A program made the translations under genes and the position numbers. Under the pieces are notes generated by a model. It did not search any database. It saw only the letters and a program-made list of their open reading frames with translations, and was not told the DNA's origin. DNA of 50,023 bases from Thermoprotei archaeon. GTDB lineage: Archaea > Thermoproteota > Thermoprotei > Thermofilales > B15-G2. The stretch spans positions 1 to 50,023 of the forward strand of contig QMSB01000003.1 in assembly GCA_003650815.1 (NCBI GenBank), given 5' to 3'. Each line of letters starts with the position of its first letter. Within the stretch, counting starts at the first letter, position 1. Below are positions 24,326 to 34,160 of this stretch, piece by piece.

Positions 24326-26196
24326 TGGATTTTAAAGGAGGGTGGATTGGTAAGATCCTTAGAGTAGATCTTACCTCAGGTAAAATTAGGGAACAGGAGC
24401 TTGATAAGGATCTAGCACTTAATTTTATTGGAGGACGAGGGTTTGCTATAAAAATACTGTGGGACGAACTGCCCCGAGGAATAGATCCTCTTTCACCACA
24501 AAATAAGCTGATCATAGCTACTGGTCCAGTTACTGGAACACTAGTTCCGAGCAGCGGTAAGATAGTGATCGCCTCTAAGTCTCCTCTAACAGGTGGATAT
24601 GGTGACGGAAACATAGGTTCCCTTATTTCAGCGAAATTAAAGATGTGTGGGTACGACGCTATAGTCATAGAGGGAGCTTCACCTAAGCCAGTTTACCTGT
24701 ATGTGACTCCTGGTACTGTTGAATTAAGGGACGCTGGCCACTTATGGGGTAAGGGGGCGATTGACTCTGATGTAGCGTTACGTGAAGACTATGGACACGA
24801 CATTGGCACGCTAATTATAGGTCCGGCTGGAGAAAACTTAGTTAAAATATCTACGGTTATCTCTGAATTTGGACGAGCTGGTGGACGGCCGGGAATGGGA
24901 GCTGTTTTCGGGTTTAAGAAACTTAAAGCCATAGTATGTGACGGGTGGAAGGACATTCCAGTGGCCGACATAGAGAAACTAGCTGAGTTATTTAGAGAAG
25001 CTGTAGACTTCCTTAAGAAGTCTCCTGCTTACGAGAAGTGGATACATCAAGGAACAATGATGACTATAGAGTGGAGTCAGGAAGCCTCTGTTCTACCCGC
25101 CTTTAACTTCAGTGAAGGAGTTTTCGACGGATATAGTAAGATAGGAGGAGAGACTATGGACAAAGAGTATAAAGTGTTGCGCAGAGGCTGTCTATTTTGC
25201 CCAATGCCTTGCGGCAATGTCTGTATAGCTAGAAGAGGAAAATATGCGGGAAGCTGGGGAGAACTGGACTACGAGAATGTAGCCATGATGGGATCCAACA
25301 TAGGCGTAGACTCCATGGACGCGGTCGTTAAAATGAACTTCATGGCTGACCAACTCGGACTAGATGCTATCTCAACAGGCTCTGTAATAGGCTTCGCTAT
25401 GAACCTATACTCGGAGGGAATAATCTCTGAAAAGGACACGGGCGGGCTTAAGCTAGAGTATGGAAATCCTGACGTAGCTCTGTCTTTAATGGAGATGGTG
25501 GCTTATAGAAAAGGTTTTGGAGATCTGCTTGCTGAAGGTGTTAAGAGAGTCGCGGAGAAGTACGGAGGAAGAGCACTTGAGATAGCCATGCATGTTAAGG
25601 GATTAGAGATATCAGCTTACGACTGTCATGCTGCGCCAGGAATGGCTTTAGCTTATGGCACGTCTCCTATAGGTGCTCATCACAAAGATGCTTGGTTCAT
25701 AGCCTGGGAGTTAAAGATGGGAAGAGACCTCATTTCAAGAGAAAAAGCAGAAAGGCTTATCGAAATGCAGAGAATTAGAGGAGGTATCTTCGAGACATTT
25801 ACGGTCTGCCGCCTTCCGTGGATAGAATTAGGACTAGAGTTAGATTACTATGTCAAGGCATTTAATGCGGTTACAGGTTTAGATTACACTCTTGAGGACC
25901 ACTATAAGGTGGCTGACAGGATATACCATCTGATAAGAGCTTTCTGGATAAGAGAATATGGCGGCTGGAGCAAGACATACGACTATCCTCCCGAGAAGTG
26001 GTTCAAGGACCCACTATCTAAGGGACCGTTAGCTGGAAGAAAGCTTGACAAGGAGAAATACGATAAGCTACTGATGTACTACTATGAGACTAGAGGCTGG
26101 GATGAAAATGGTATTCCTAAGAAAGATACACTGAAATCCTACGGATTAGATTACGTTATACCAGAGTTAGAAAAAATTGGAGTTAAGTTAAAGTAA
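24325..26196 (+). CDS. aor: Tungsten-dependent aldehyde:ferredoxin oxidoreductase
   Basis: Oxidises aldehydes to acids with reduction of ferredoxin, using a tungstopterin and a 4Fe-4S cluster. Length (623) is normal for AOR. The cluster cysteines are Cys289, Cys292, Cys296 (GCLFCPMPCG) and Cys495 (TVCRLPW), matching the known spacing in Pyrococcus AOR. The pterin-binding glycine-rich region and DCHAAPGMALAYGTS are present. AOR, FOR and other WOR subtypes cannot be told apart by eye, so the aldehyde is unknown. Confidence 0.93.
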   Translation: MDFKGGWIGKILRVDLTSGKIREQELDKDLALNFIGGRGFAIKILWDELPRGIDPLSPQNKLIIATGPVTGTLVPSSGKIVIASKSPLTGGYGDGNIGSLISAKLKMCGYDAIVIEGASPKPVYLYVTPGTVELRDAGHLWGKGAIDSDVALREDYGHDIGTLIIGPAGENLVKISTVISEFGRAGGRPGMGAVFGFKKLKAIVCDGWKDIPVADIEKLAELFREAVDFLKKSPAYEKWIHQGTMMTIEWSQEASVLPAFNFSEGVFDGYSKIGGETMDKEYKVLRRGCLFCPMPCGNVCIARRGKYAGSWGELDYENVAMMGSNIGVDSMDAVVKMNFMADQLGLDAISTGSVIGFAMNLYSEGIISEKDTGGLKLEYGNPDVALSLMEMVAYRKGFGDLLAEGVKRVAEKYGGRALEIAMHVKGLEISAYDCHAAPGMALAYGTSPIGAHHKDAWFIAWELKMGRDLISREKAERLIEMQRIRGGIFETFTVCRLPWIELGLELDYYVKAFNAVTGLDYTLEDHYKVADRIYHLIRAFWIREYGGWSKTYDYPPEKWFKDPLSKGPLAGRKLDKEKYDKLLMYYYETRGWDENGIPKKDTLKSYGLDYVIPELEKIGVKLK

Positions 26197-28176
26197 TTAG
26201 CTCCAACTTTTTCCTGTTATTTTCTCGAATTCTTTAAGGAATCTTGTCCAGTATTCTTTTGCTGCTTCGACTTTGCTTTGCTTAACCTTCTCTAGCCACT
26301 TGGCCGCAGTCTCGTTTCCTTTCTTTGCTTCATCTTCAATATATGTTGCAAATATGTCTACTGTGCGCTCACTCTCCCAGAATACTGGCTTACATCCTGC
26401 TTTAATGTCATACTCTATGACTTTTTCTACAAGCTTCTTGCTGTGCTCGTAGAAGTTTATGTTTGCTCCTAGTACTGTGTTGAATAGTTTTTCAGATAAT
26501 TTCTCCCACCAGCCTCTGTGGAATCTACAGAAACCAAAGTTCTCCGAGTATAGCTCTTTGAATAATCTATCTGCGCACGCCTTAGCGAATTCTTCGGGCT
26601 CCATAAATGGTGCGTGGTACTTTGTCATGAATGTTCCTTGGAAGGGTAGTGGAACGATGAAGGCCGGGTCCCAGTACTGACAAGGAGTTATTGCTCCGTC
26701 TTCTCCGAATGGCACGTAGACTGCTATGTCTTTGAACTCTTTGCCCTTTTCTTTGACTCTGGTAGAGAATATTTCTGAGAGTTTCCTTGAGGCTCTTCTA
26801 ATGCCCTCTCCTATAGCTTTTAGAACTTCGTTTTCCGCGAAAGCTATTTTCTCTGCTAGCTGAGCTACGATCTCGGCGTTGTGTTTTGAATATTCTAGCT
26901 TAAAGCTTGCGACATCAAAGTACGGTTTGCCTGATACTCCTAAGTCGTCTGGTGTTAGCAGTCCTATGTGCAGTGCCTCTAGTACCCACGCAGCAGTATT
27001 TCCGAACTCTATTGCATCAAATCCCATTGTGTCTACTGCGTGTACTGCTGTATGTGCTGTGTCGAAGTCAAAGATTCCGCACAGAGGACCGTTGGCGCTG
27101 TAGGGCTCGTAGTCTACTTTATAGGGTCCTTCTACTTTCTTACATACTGCTACACAGGGTTCTCCGCAGGTCTTGAAGCTCTTCTTTTCTATTATTCTTT
27201 CATTAAACTGTTTAAGGTAGTGGTTTACAATATACTCGCTGTATATTTTGGTTCTAGTCTCTATATCTAGGTACATCTGAGTCCAGTTAAATAGTAGTGT
27301 TCTATCCTTTAGTGTGGAGTAGTTTCCTCCAAATGTTCCGCCCGACTTTATCTTCTCATTGTAGCGGTACTTGACTGTAGCTGAGGTCACTGCCTCCATG
27401 TATTTCTTACCTAGGTTTGCTGTGAAGACCTCGTCTAATTTGCTTACATTTTTGAGCATGTCTACTTTTCTCCAGTCGTAGTCTCCTCCAAAGGCTATTG
27501 CTACTACTCGGTGTGCCTTATATAAGACAGAGCCTCCACCACCTCTAGCCATCCAGTCCTCTGCGCCCTCCTCTACTTTATCTCCACGTAAGACAGCTGA
27601 AAACACTGCTCCGTTGTTAGTATTAACTGCTGCTGGTCCTATTACAGCTATTCTGAATGTCATATATTTACCGTCTTTAATATAAAAGTCTTTTACTTTA
27701 TCTAGAACATACTCGTGGAGAGCATAAACTCCTTTTTTGTCTTTGTAGCCTTTGAATATTTTGATAAGCTTCTCTTCGCTTATCGTCTCCCATTTAGCTT
27801 CAATTCCGTGCTCTGTTCCCTTGAGAGCAACTATTAATGGCTCACTGCTTTTTCCTTCGACTACTGAGAAGTCTACTCCTAGGTACTTGAAGGCATATGC
27901 AGCTCCTCCCATTGTTGACACGAAGAATCCGCCAGTGAGCGGTGATCTAAAGCATCCGATTAGCCTGTGCGATCCTGGTAGTACTCCACCTGCTAATTTT
28001 CCCATGCCTAAGCATATTACGTTGTGTTCATCGTAAACGTCGTACTTGTAGCTCTTATATAATTCTAGGTGACAGTGGATTCCCCAGTCGACGGGGCCTA
28101 TGATGTCTTCTTCATCCACCTCCTTTACTTTAACTGTTCGGCTGGCTACGTTTAGAAAAGCTACTTTATTCTTCAT
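26197..28176 (-). CDS. gor: Glyceraldehyde-3-phosphate:ferredoxin oxidoreductase (GAPOR)
   Basis: Tungsten AOR-superfamily enzyme that oxidises glyceraldehyde-3-phosphate to 3-phosphoglycerate, bypassing GAPDH and PGK in archaeal glycolysis. The 659-residue length and segments GVLPGSHRLIGCFRSPLTGG, WMARGGGGSVLYKAH, VKYRYNEKIKSGGTFGGNY, TCGEPCVAVCKK, DYEPYSANGPL, FGFCRFHRGW and AKEYWTRFL match Pyrococcus GAPOR closely. It is convergent with AOR, with 0 bp between the stop codons. Presence implies use of ferredoxin for glycolytic oxidation. Confidence 0.94.
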   Translation of the reverse strand: MKNKVAFLNVASRTVKVKEVDEEDIIGPVDWGIHCHLELYKSYKYDVYDEHNVICLGMGKLAGGVLPGSHRLIGCFRSPLTGGFFVSTMGGAAYAFKYLGVDFSVVEGKSSEPLIVALKGTEHGIEAKWETISEEKLIKIFKGYKDKKGVYALHEYVLDKVKDFYIKDGKYMTFRIAVIGPAAVNTNNGAVFSAVLRGDKVEEGAEDWMARGGGGSVLYKAHRVVAIAFGGDYDWRKVDMLKNVSKLDEVFTANLGKKYMEAVTSATVKYRYNEKIKSGGTFGGNYSTLKDRTLLFNWTQMYLDIETRTKIYSEYIVNHYLKQFNERIIEKKSFKTCGEPCVAVCKKVEGPYKVDYEPYSANGPLCGIFDFDTAHTAVHAVDTMGFDAIEFGNTAAWVLEALHIGLLTPDDLGVSGKPYFDVASFKLEYSKHNAEIVAQLAEKIAFAENEVLKAIGEGIRRASRKLSEIFSTRVKEKGKEFKDIAVYVPFGEDGAITPCQYWDPAFIVPLPFQGTFMTKYHAPFMEPEEFAKACADRLFKELYSENFGFCRFHRGWWEKLSEKLFNTVLGANINFYEHSKKLVEKVIEYDIKAGCKPVFWESERTVDIFATYIEDEAKKGNETAAKWLEKVKQSKVEAAKEYWTRFLKEFEKITGKSWS

Positions 28177-28246
28177 ACAGCACTACTTACAGCGAGTAAG
28201 TTATAAGAGTTACTAAGCAATATGTAAAGAAAATAAATTAAAGTAT

Positions 28247-29824
28247 CTAGATTACTCCCGCTTTTTTAGCCCAGGATACGTAGCCTTTGCGGGCGAGCGT
28301 GAATAAGTTTGCTCTTGGCTTAAAGCTTAGCTCTTTTTGCTTATACATTGTCTTGAAGGTCTTCATGTATTCTTCTTTGTTCTTCGCTGAAGTTAGTGCT
28401 TCAACAGCCTTCTCTGAGACATATAGGTCTATGTCTGCTTTAGGATGTTCTCCGAACTTTACTTTTATTGTGTCTTTCAGCCTTTCCACGTGGAACACTT
28501 TTCCTGAGACATGGTAATTTAACACCGAGCCCTTCTTTAGCTCACTAAATATCTCAGGGTGTGCTACTAGATACTCTGCTAGCTTCTTGCTAACGTCTAC
28601 CACTACTTCAGCAGGTTTCTCTATTTTAATTAAGTCTTTTACAAATACTATAAGGTCTACCATTTTATAGGGTTTCTCTTCAAGTTTTATTCCGTAACTT
28701 AGGTTTCTGTAGCAGAAGGGACAGCATGATAAGAGTACATCTGGCTTCACTTCATCAAAGTCTTTAAGCCTGTATTTCGCTACCTCTAGCGAGAGATCTG
28801 GATGGGACGATATTATAGACCCGCCGCAGCATATAGTGTATTCTCTAGTGCGTAGGGGCTCTACAAATTCTACTCCGGGTATTGCTTTTATCACATTTCT
28901 TGGCGCCTCGTATACTTGGCTGTGTCTTCCAAGGTGACAGGGATCATGGTATGTTACTCTGAGTTTCTCTTTCGGGCTTGTAAATGAAATTCTATTTTCC
29001 TTCAGTGCTGAGTCGAGGAGTTCTGCAGAATGTATTATCTTGAAGTCTAGTTTGAAGTACTTCGGGTAATATTCTTTGAATACTCTGTAGCAGCCTGCAC
29101 ACGATGTTATGACATATTCTGCTCCGGTTTTCTTTACTTGCTCGAGGTTATGAGATATAAAGTCTTTGATTTCCTTTTCTCCTCCAAAAATCATTGCCGC
29201 GAACCCGCAACACCACTCGTCTTCTAGTAGAGTAAAGTCTACTCCTAGCTTAGATAACACTTCTACAGTTGCTTGCGCGATTTCTGTTGTCACATGAGTG
29301 GCCGTGCACCCTACAAAGTACGCATATTTAGCACGTTCTCCTATTTTCACTGAAATGTTCTCAGGTAGATCTTCTAGCCACTCGAGTCTGTCTTCGTGAA
29401 GCTGTTTATATGGGTTATAGTTTTGTTTGAGAGACTTGAGAACTACTCTGTGAGAATCCATTATTAAGCCGTTCTCATAAAGGTCTTTTCTCAGGGCCTC
29501 CATTATTGATACAAAGTCTACTCCTTTACCCATTTTCGCTATACAGACTTCACGGCATAAACCGCATTCGAGACAGGTGTACATGTACTCTGCAAATTTC
29601 TCGTCGGGCTGTAGTCTTCCCTCGATTACTGCCTGAATATTTAATATTCTTCCTCTTGCAGTATAGGCATCAAAGCCTAGTAGCTCGCGTATTGGGCATA
29701 CTTTATATATGTTCTTGCCTGTTGAAGCTATTTTAATTGATTCTCTGCACTCTTGGCAGCGGGCACAGCTATATATTTCTTCTAAAACTTCTCTAATGTG
29801 TTTAAGTTTCATATATATCACCAA
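28247..29824 (-). CDS. GlcF-like iron-sulfur oxidoreductase subunit (CCG domains)
   Basis: A 525-residue iron-sulfur protein. N-terminal 4Fe-4S cysteines (CARCQEC; CLECGLCREVC) are followed by two CCG domains (CCGFAAMIFGG; CCGGSIISSHP and CCPFCYRNL). This is the layout of GlcF/HdrD-like subunits that take electrons from flavoprotein dehydrogenases. It overlaps the FAD enzyme upstream by 23 bp, so the pair forms one oxidase/dehydrogenase. The C-terminal 100 residues have no motif I recognise. Confidence 0.88.
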   Translation of the reverse strand: MVIYMKLKHIREVLEEIYSCARCQECRESIKIASTGKNIYKVCPIRELLGFDAYTARGRILNIQAVIEGRLQPDEKFAEYMYTCLECGLCREVCIAKMGKGVDFVSIMEALRKDLYENGLIMDSHRVVLKSLKQNYNPYKQLHEDRLEWLEDLPENISVKIGERAKYAYFVGCTATHVTTEIAQATVEVLSKLGVDFTLLEDEWCCGFAAMIFGGEKEIKDFISHNLEQVKKTGAEYVITSCAGCYRVFKEYYPKYFKLDFKIIHSAELLDSALKENRISFTSPKEKLRVTYHDPCHLGRHSQVYEAPRNVIKAIPGVEFVEPLRTREYTICCGGSIISSHPDLSLEVAKYRLKDFDEVKPDVLLSCCPFCYRNLSYGIKLEEKPYKMVDLIVFVKDLIKIEKPAEVVVDVSKKLAEYLVAHPEIFSELKKGSVLNYHVSGKVFHVERLKDTIKVKFGEHPKADIDLYVSEKAVEALTSAKNKEEYMKTFKTMYKQKELSFKPRANLFTLARKGYVSWAKKAGVI

Positions 29825-31229
29825 GGATCATAAATGCTCCAGGATTCATTATCATGTTCGGATCTAGAGACTTCTTTATCTTGACTAAGGTGTTCCACCA
29901 CTCTTTTCTGAGCAGTTCTACTACTATTGGGTACAATCCTACTCCTGTCCAGTAGAAGCATCCTCCATACTTTATTACTTCTCTTTTTCTCTCTTCCCAG
30001 TACTTCAGTACTACTTCTTTCTGCTTTTTATCTAAAGGATTAAAGTAGGGATGTGCTGTGAATACGCATACAGTTCTTCCCGCACACATAGCCGTTATTA
30101 TGTACTTTATTCCTAGTTCGTCGAATTTGTACTTCTTGAAGAGTTCAAGGGATTTCTTCGTTGCCTCTACTAGTCTGCTTGTCTCAAGTAAATGACACGA
30201 GCCAGCCCACTCTGAGCCCCATTCGAAGAGCGGCGTTATCATCTCATATTTCGATGTCCAGAAAATCTCTGGAAACATTATGCCTAAATCTACTCCTCCG
30301 TATTTTTTAGCAATAGAGTCCAAGTACTCTTTGATAGCTTCACCTATTTTCCTAGTTTCCGCCTCGATGACGTATACGAAAAGAGCCTCTATTCCAGCGA
30401 AGGCGACAGCTGCGTCTGGTAATATATACTCTATGCTTTTTCTGTTACAGAGTATTACCATGTCTTCTGCAAGTCCTGTTCTCTGAATACTGTAGAAAGC
30501 CTTTGCGCAGGACTCTAGGTCTTTGTATCCAAAACACCCATAGAGCACAGCTTCAGGTTTTGGGTAGATTCTCAGAGCTACTTTAGTTTTTACTCCGAGC
30601 ATACCGTGGTCTCCCAGAAATATTCCTGTTAGGTCAGGACCAAAGCAGTATCTTGCAAAACGCTTAGCATAAGGATTTACAGCAGTTCCTGTCTCGAGGA
30701 TTTCTCCCGTTGGAAGCACGACCTCTAAGGAGACTACACTATCTGGCGCTTGACCCCACTTGGCTCCTCCAAGCCCTGTTGAATTACATGAAATAGATCC
30801 TCCAACTGTAGCCGCGTGACCACTGTAGGGTCCTCTATATCCTAACTTAAATCCCTTTTTCTCTACTTCGTATAGAAGAGCCGCCCACGTTATTCCGGTT
30901 TCTGTCTCAACTATCAGTCTCTCTTCGTCTATGTCCAGTACTTTATTCAGTCTGGTCATGTCGATCACTATGCCTCCTTTAGTCGGGAGACAGGCGCCGC
31001 ACATCGAGGCTCTGCCACCAGTAGCCATTACCGGAGTTCTGGTCTCATTGGCTAGCTTCACTATATCTACTACTTCCTCTACTGAGCCTGGCCGCACTAC
31101 TATATCTGGCTTATGCGGAGGTAAAGGAGAAGCATCACGAGAATACGCGATTAAAACATATTCTTCATCGCTGGCATACTGGTCTCCTACAATCTCTTTG
31201 AGCTTGCTGAGGAGAGGATAGTTAGACAT
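29802..31229 (-). CDS. FAD-linked dehydrogenase, GlcD/lactate-dehydrogenase type
   Basis: A 475-residue FAD-binding PCMH/VAO-fold enzyme. The FAD domain shows PDIVVRPGSVEEVVDIVKLA, TPVMATGGRASMCGACLP, and GPYSGHAATVGGSISCNSTGLGGAKWG; the C-terminal half is the oxidase cap and ends with the family motif KIKKSLDPNMIMNPGAF. Likely substrates are glycolate, D-lactate or a similar 2-hydroxy acid. It is partnered with the GlcF-like subunit at 28247-29824. Confidence 0.88.
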   Translation of the reverse strand: MSNYPLLSKLKEIVGDQYASDEEYVLIAYSRDASPLPPHKPDIVVRPGSVEEVVDIVKLANETRTPVMATGGRASMCGACLPTKGGIVIDMTRLNKVLDIDEERLIVETETGITWAALLYEVEKKGFKLGYRGPYSGHAATVGGSISCNSTGLGGAKWGQAPDSVVSLEVVLPTGEILETGTAVNPYAKRFARYCFGPDLTGIFLGDHGMLGVKTKVALRIYPKPEAVLYGCFGYKDLESCAKAFYSIQRTGLAEDMVILCNRKSIEYILPDAAVAFAGIEALFVYVIEAETRKIGEAIKEYLDSIAKKYGGVDLGIMFPEIFWTSKYEMITPLFEWGSEWAGSCHLLETSRLVEATKKSLELFKKYKFDELGIKYIITAMCAGRTVCVFTAHPYFNPLDKKQKEVVLKYWEERKREVIKYGGCFYWTGVGLYPIVVELLRKEWWNTLVKIKKSLDPNMIMNPGAFMILGDIYET

Positions 31230-31322
31230 GATGATCTGAAGTTAACTGTATGGTCGGCGTATAAATTATTTTCCACGTAAAAAGTAATGTTTAATAAGCT
31301 AGTCTACTATTGAACATTGTTG

Positions 31323-31378
31323 CTAGATGATGAAGAATATTGAATGAACTGGTGATTGTCCGGATGCTCGCTGATTTT
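31323..31378 (+). ncRNA. Candidate C/D box sRNA
   Basis: In the 189-bp gap upstream of the kinase gene. Box C ATGATGA 31327-31333, 10-nt guide, D' ATGA 31344-31347, C' GTGATTG 31352-31358, exactly 12-nt guide, D CTGA 31371-31374. The D guide TCCGGATGCTCG should pair with CGAGCATCCGGA; target not recognised. Confidence 0.6.
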
Positions 31379-31418
31379 GATAGAAATTCATAAAAACTTA
31401 GATAACGTTTAATACTCA

Positions 31419-32387
31419 ATGATATGGGCTGGAGTAGACGGCGGCGCCACAAAGACATTAGCACTAGTCTTGTCGGATAAAGGTGAAGTAGGTGTCGGAA
31501 TAAGTGGTCCGTCTAATTACCATGACGTAGGACTTGAGAAAGCGGTCGCAAATATCAGGGAAGCTATTGAGGGATCTTTAAAGGACATAGGGGAGCTCCC
31601 TGTTTTCGCCGCATGCTACGGACTAGCCGGATTAGATTCTCCCAGCGACTTTAAAATCGTAGAGAAGGCGATAGTTGAGGCAAATATAGCTGAGAAAAAT
31701 TTTGTAGTGCATGACTCTGTCATAGCTATCTATGGGGCTACAGGAGGTGAAGCAGGAATAATAGTTATAGCTGGGACAGGCTCTGTTGCTGCCGGAATAG
31801 ACGACGAAGGCAATTACGTTAGAGTAGGGGGATGGGGTCCCTTGCTGGGAGACGAGGGTAGTGCTTATATGATTGGAAGAGAAGCCTTAGCTCGCGCTCT
31901 AAAGGCATACGATGGTAGAGGAGAAAAAACTTCTCTACTTAATAGAATTAAGGAGAAGTTTGGCTTAAGTCAAGTAGAAGAGATAATTGACGTCTTCTAT
32001 AGGAAGGGTGTGAGTGTGACTGAAGTAGCTTCCCTAGCCAAAATAGTTAGCGAGGAAGCGCTCAAAGGAGATAGTGTCGCTATTGATATTTTAAGGAAAG
32101 CTGCAGAGGAGATAGGAATTCACATAGAGGCCGTATATCGTCGTTTAAATATGTCTGGCCGGGTGGATGTTGCTTTAATAGGAGGAGTCTTCAGAGCGGG
32201 AGAACTTGTGTTAGGACCTCTGAGAAGCTATTTATCTAGAAAAGGTATTGAAGTTAACTTGACTAAGCCTAGGTATCCTCCAGCCGTCGGAGCTTTAATA
32301 ATTGCTTTAAAGAAGACTAAACCTGAGCTCCTCTCCGTAGAGATTCTCGAGAAAGTAAGAACTATTGCAGAGAGATACTATGGTTAA
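31419..32387 (+). CDS. BadF/BadG-family sugar kinase
   Basis: ASKHA-fold ATPase of 322 residues. Motifs: phosphate 1 GVDGGATKTLALVL, phosphate 2 IVIAGTGSVAAGI, GGWGPLLGDEGSAYMIG, and ALIGGVFRAGELVLGPL. In archaea this family includes ATP-dependent hexokinases and N-acetylglucosamine kinase, so sugar phosphorylation is likely. ATG start 31419. The 3' end overlaps the small Cys-rich gene. Confidence 0.88.
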   Translation: MIWAGVDGGATKTLALVLSDKGEVGVGISGPSNYHDVGLEKAVANIREAIEGSLKDIGELPVFAACYGLAGLDSPSDFKIVEKAIVEANIAEKNFVVHDSVIAIYGATGGEAGIIVIAGTGSVAAGIDDEGNYVRVGGWGPLLGDEGSAYMIGREALARALKAYDGRGEKTSLLNRIKEKFGLSQVEEIIDVFYRKGVSVTEVASLAKIVSEEALKGDSVAIDILRKAAEEIGIHIEAVYRRLNMSGRVDVALIGGVFRAGELVLGPLRSYLSRKGIEVNLTKPRYPPAVGALIIALKKTKPELLSVEILEKVRTIAERYYG

Positions 32388-32640
32388 GTGCTCTGAATGC
32401 ATGTTTTTTGAAGAAATATATGAGGGGACGGGAAACTGCTTAAAGAAGAAAGTATATATTCTGCAGCCTGATCGTGAAAGAGACTGTGAGTTCTTCGTTC
32501 CTAGGGATGTTACTAGAGAAGATTTCTATGATAGAGTAATTCCGCTGATACTAAAGGAGAAGAGAAGAGGCGCGAAGAGAAGTCTATTTGATAGATTCAA
32601 AAAGTTTTTAAGTAAGTATGGTAAAGAGAGGGGGAAGTAG
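32380..32640 (+). CDS. Small cysteine-rich protein
   Basis: Reads MVKCSECMFFEEIYEG, then a second pair NCLKKK and RDCEFF; a longer reading from 32365 adds five residues. The tail is basic (RRGAKRSLFDRFKKFLSKYGKERGK). The four cysteines resemble those at the N-terminus of the protein encoded at 44074-44883. It probably binds a metal or Fe-S cluster; function unknown. Confidence 0.68.
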   Translation: MVKCSECMFFEEIYEGTGNCLKKKVYILQPDRERDCEFFVPRDVTREDFYDRVIPLILKEKRRGAKRSLFDRFKKFLSKYGKERGK

Positions 32641-32645
32641 GTCGA

Positions 32646-32930
32646 GTGATATTCATGTTTGCGGCTAGTTATGACGAAATCGTCATAAGTTCCAGGAAAG
32701 GTATCACGATCTTTAACTTTCCGCTAAGATTTTATAAGAAATACTTAGCTGATAAGCTCAAGTTCGTGAATGTTTTATCAATAAAGAGAAGATACGATTA
32801 CTATGCTGGCCCCAGAGTGCTAGTCAAGGTAAAAGACCAAGACGCCGCAGAAATACGGGCGTATTTGCTTGTGGTTTTAAGCGAAGACTATGACTGGAAT
32901 CTATTAGAGTACTACGAGGAGAGTCTCTAG
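32646..32930 (+). CDS. Small hypothetical protein
   Basis: A 94-residue protein with no cysteine cluster or membrane helix and alternating beta/alpha appearance (SRKGITIFNFPLRFYKKYL). GTG start at 32646 (ATG at 32655 is an alternative). It sits 5 bp after the Cys-rich gene and 2 bp before the Trm14 gene, so it is probably part of the same operon. Not recognised. Confidence 0.62.
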   Translation: MIFMFAASYDEIVISSRKGITIFNFPLRFYKKYLADKLKFVNVLSIKRRYDYYAGPRVLVKVKDQDAAEIRAYLLVVLSEDYDWNLLEYYEESL

Positions 32931-32935
32931 CAGTG

Positions 32936-34087
32936 ATGAAATATTCTTTTTGTGTGACTACTAATAGAGGTCTAGAGGATATAGTAGCGAGAGAAATTTC
33001 TGTACTAGTGCCAGATGCCGAAAAACTGGAAATAGGCAAGTCTAGAGTATATTTCGAGGCAAATAAGGAAGCTGTTTACCTGCTCAATTTGTGGTCTAGA
33101 ACTATACATAGGCTTCTAATGGTCCTAGGCAGAGAGAGATGCAAGTCTTTAGAGGATATATACTGTTTCGTATCTTCTCTTGACTTCACAGGTATTATTG
33201 ATAGAAAACAGACGTTCGCTGTAAGAGCTGAGAGAAGCGGGAAACATAAGTTTTCGAGCCCTGAGATAGCTGCTACAGTGGGTCAAGCAATTATAGATAG
33301 TTATCTAAGAGATACTGGAGCAAGCCTGCGTGTTAACTTGAAGTTCCCGGACGTGGAGTTCATGTGTTACCTCGTAAACGATGATTTTATGATTACTGTT
33401 AATACTACTGGAGAGTCGCTACATAAGCGGAACTACCGAGTATATAATCATCCAGCAGCTCTTAAAGCCACGATCGCCTCTTCACTTATCATGCTGTCAG
33501 AGTGGAAAACAGAGGAGCCATTTCTTGACCCCATGTGCGGAGGAGGAACGATAGCTATAGAAGCAGCACTTATCGCTCGAAATATCGCTCCAGGACTCTT
33601 TAGAAAAGCTTCCTTTTTCTTTGAAAGACTTCTTCCTTTTGATAGAGATGAATATCTCAAGGTTAGAGACGAGGCTGAAAGAAGAGCCAATCATGGAGTA
33701 TACTCTATCACAGCTATCGATATATCGCCAAGGCATCTTAAAGGAGCGCACTTAAATGCATTAAGTGCAGGTGTACACGATACTATTAGATTTATTAAAG
33801 GTGATGCACGGTTTCTAGAAAAGTACATGGATATTCAGCCGCGGGTCGTAGTAGTTAATCCCCCTTACGGCATTAAGCTTACGAGAATGAAGCATGTCCC
33901 CATCCTTTATAGGGATTTCTTGAAATCCTTGAAAAAAGTTACTGAAAGAGCATGTTTAGTCGTGATTACAGCGGCTACTAGGGTATTTAGAGAAGCCTGT
34001 AAGGAGGCTGAAATCTCTATTGTTGAGAGAAGACTCATCTTACATGGAGCTCTGCAGACAACTGTATTTAAGTGTGTAATCGGGTAG
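32936..34087 (+). CDS. THUMP-domain tRNA guanine-N2 methyltransferase (Trm14-like)
   Basis: SAM-dependent RNA methyltransferase of the Trm14/COG0116 family, which methylates guanine N2 (G6) in archaeal tRNA. Residues 1-165 carry a ferredoxin-like and THUMP region. Motif I is FLDPMCGGGTIAIEAAL and the catalytic loop NPPYGIKL (asparagine-proline-proline-tyrosine). ATG 32936 (GTG 32933 is also in frame). The stop is followed by a GC-rich hairpin at 34086-34139. Confidence 0.9.
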   Translation: MKYSFCVTTNRGLEDIVAREISVLVPDAEKLEIGKSRVYFEANKEAVYLLNLWSRTIHRLLMVLGRERCKSLEDIYCFVSSLDFTGIIDRKQTFAVRAERSGKHKFSSPEIAATVGQAIIDSYLRDTGASLRVNLKFPDVEFMCYLVNDDFMITVNTTGESLHKRNYRVYNHPAALKATIASSLIMLSEWKTEEPFLDPMCGGGTIAIEAALIARNIAPGLFRKASFFFERLLPFDRDEYLKVRDEAERRANHGVYSITAIDISPRHLKGAHLNALSAGVHDTIRFIKGDARFLEKYMDIQPRVVVVNPPYGIKLTRMKHVPILYRDFLKSLKKVTERACLVVITAATRVFREACKEAEISIVERRLILHGALQTTVFKCVIG

Positions 34088-34139
34088 CACCCGCTTTCAT
34101 CCTAGCCTCAAGAGGGGGTGTCGGCGGATGTCGCGGGCT
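34086..34139 (+). other. GC-rich hairpin downstream of trm14
   Basis: AGC(AC)CCGC 34086-34094 pairs with GCGGGCT 34133-34139; CATCC 34098-34102 pairs with GGATG 34126-34130; GCC 34105-34107 pairs with GGC 34123-34125, with small internal loops. An ACA trinucleotide at 34159-34161 follows 19 nt later. It could be a 3' terminator-like structure or an sRNA, but does not meet C/D or H/ACA spacing. Confidence 0.5.
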
Positions 34140-34160
34140 CAGTCTTAGAGTCTGCTTCAC

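Noticed and set aside
26879-27270. Plus-strand open frames over GAPOR
   Set aside because: GAPOR coding is unmistakable; these are antisense shadows.
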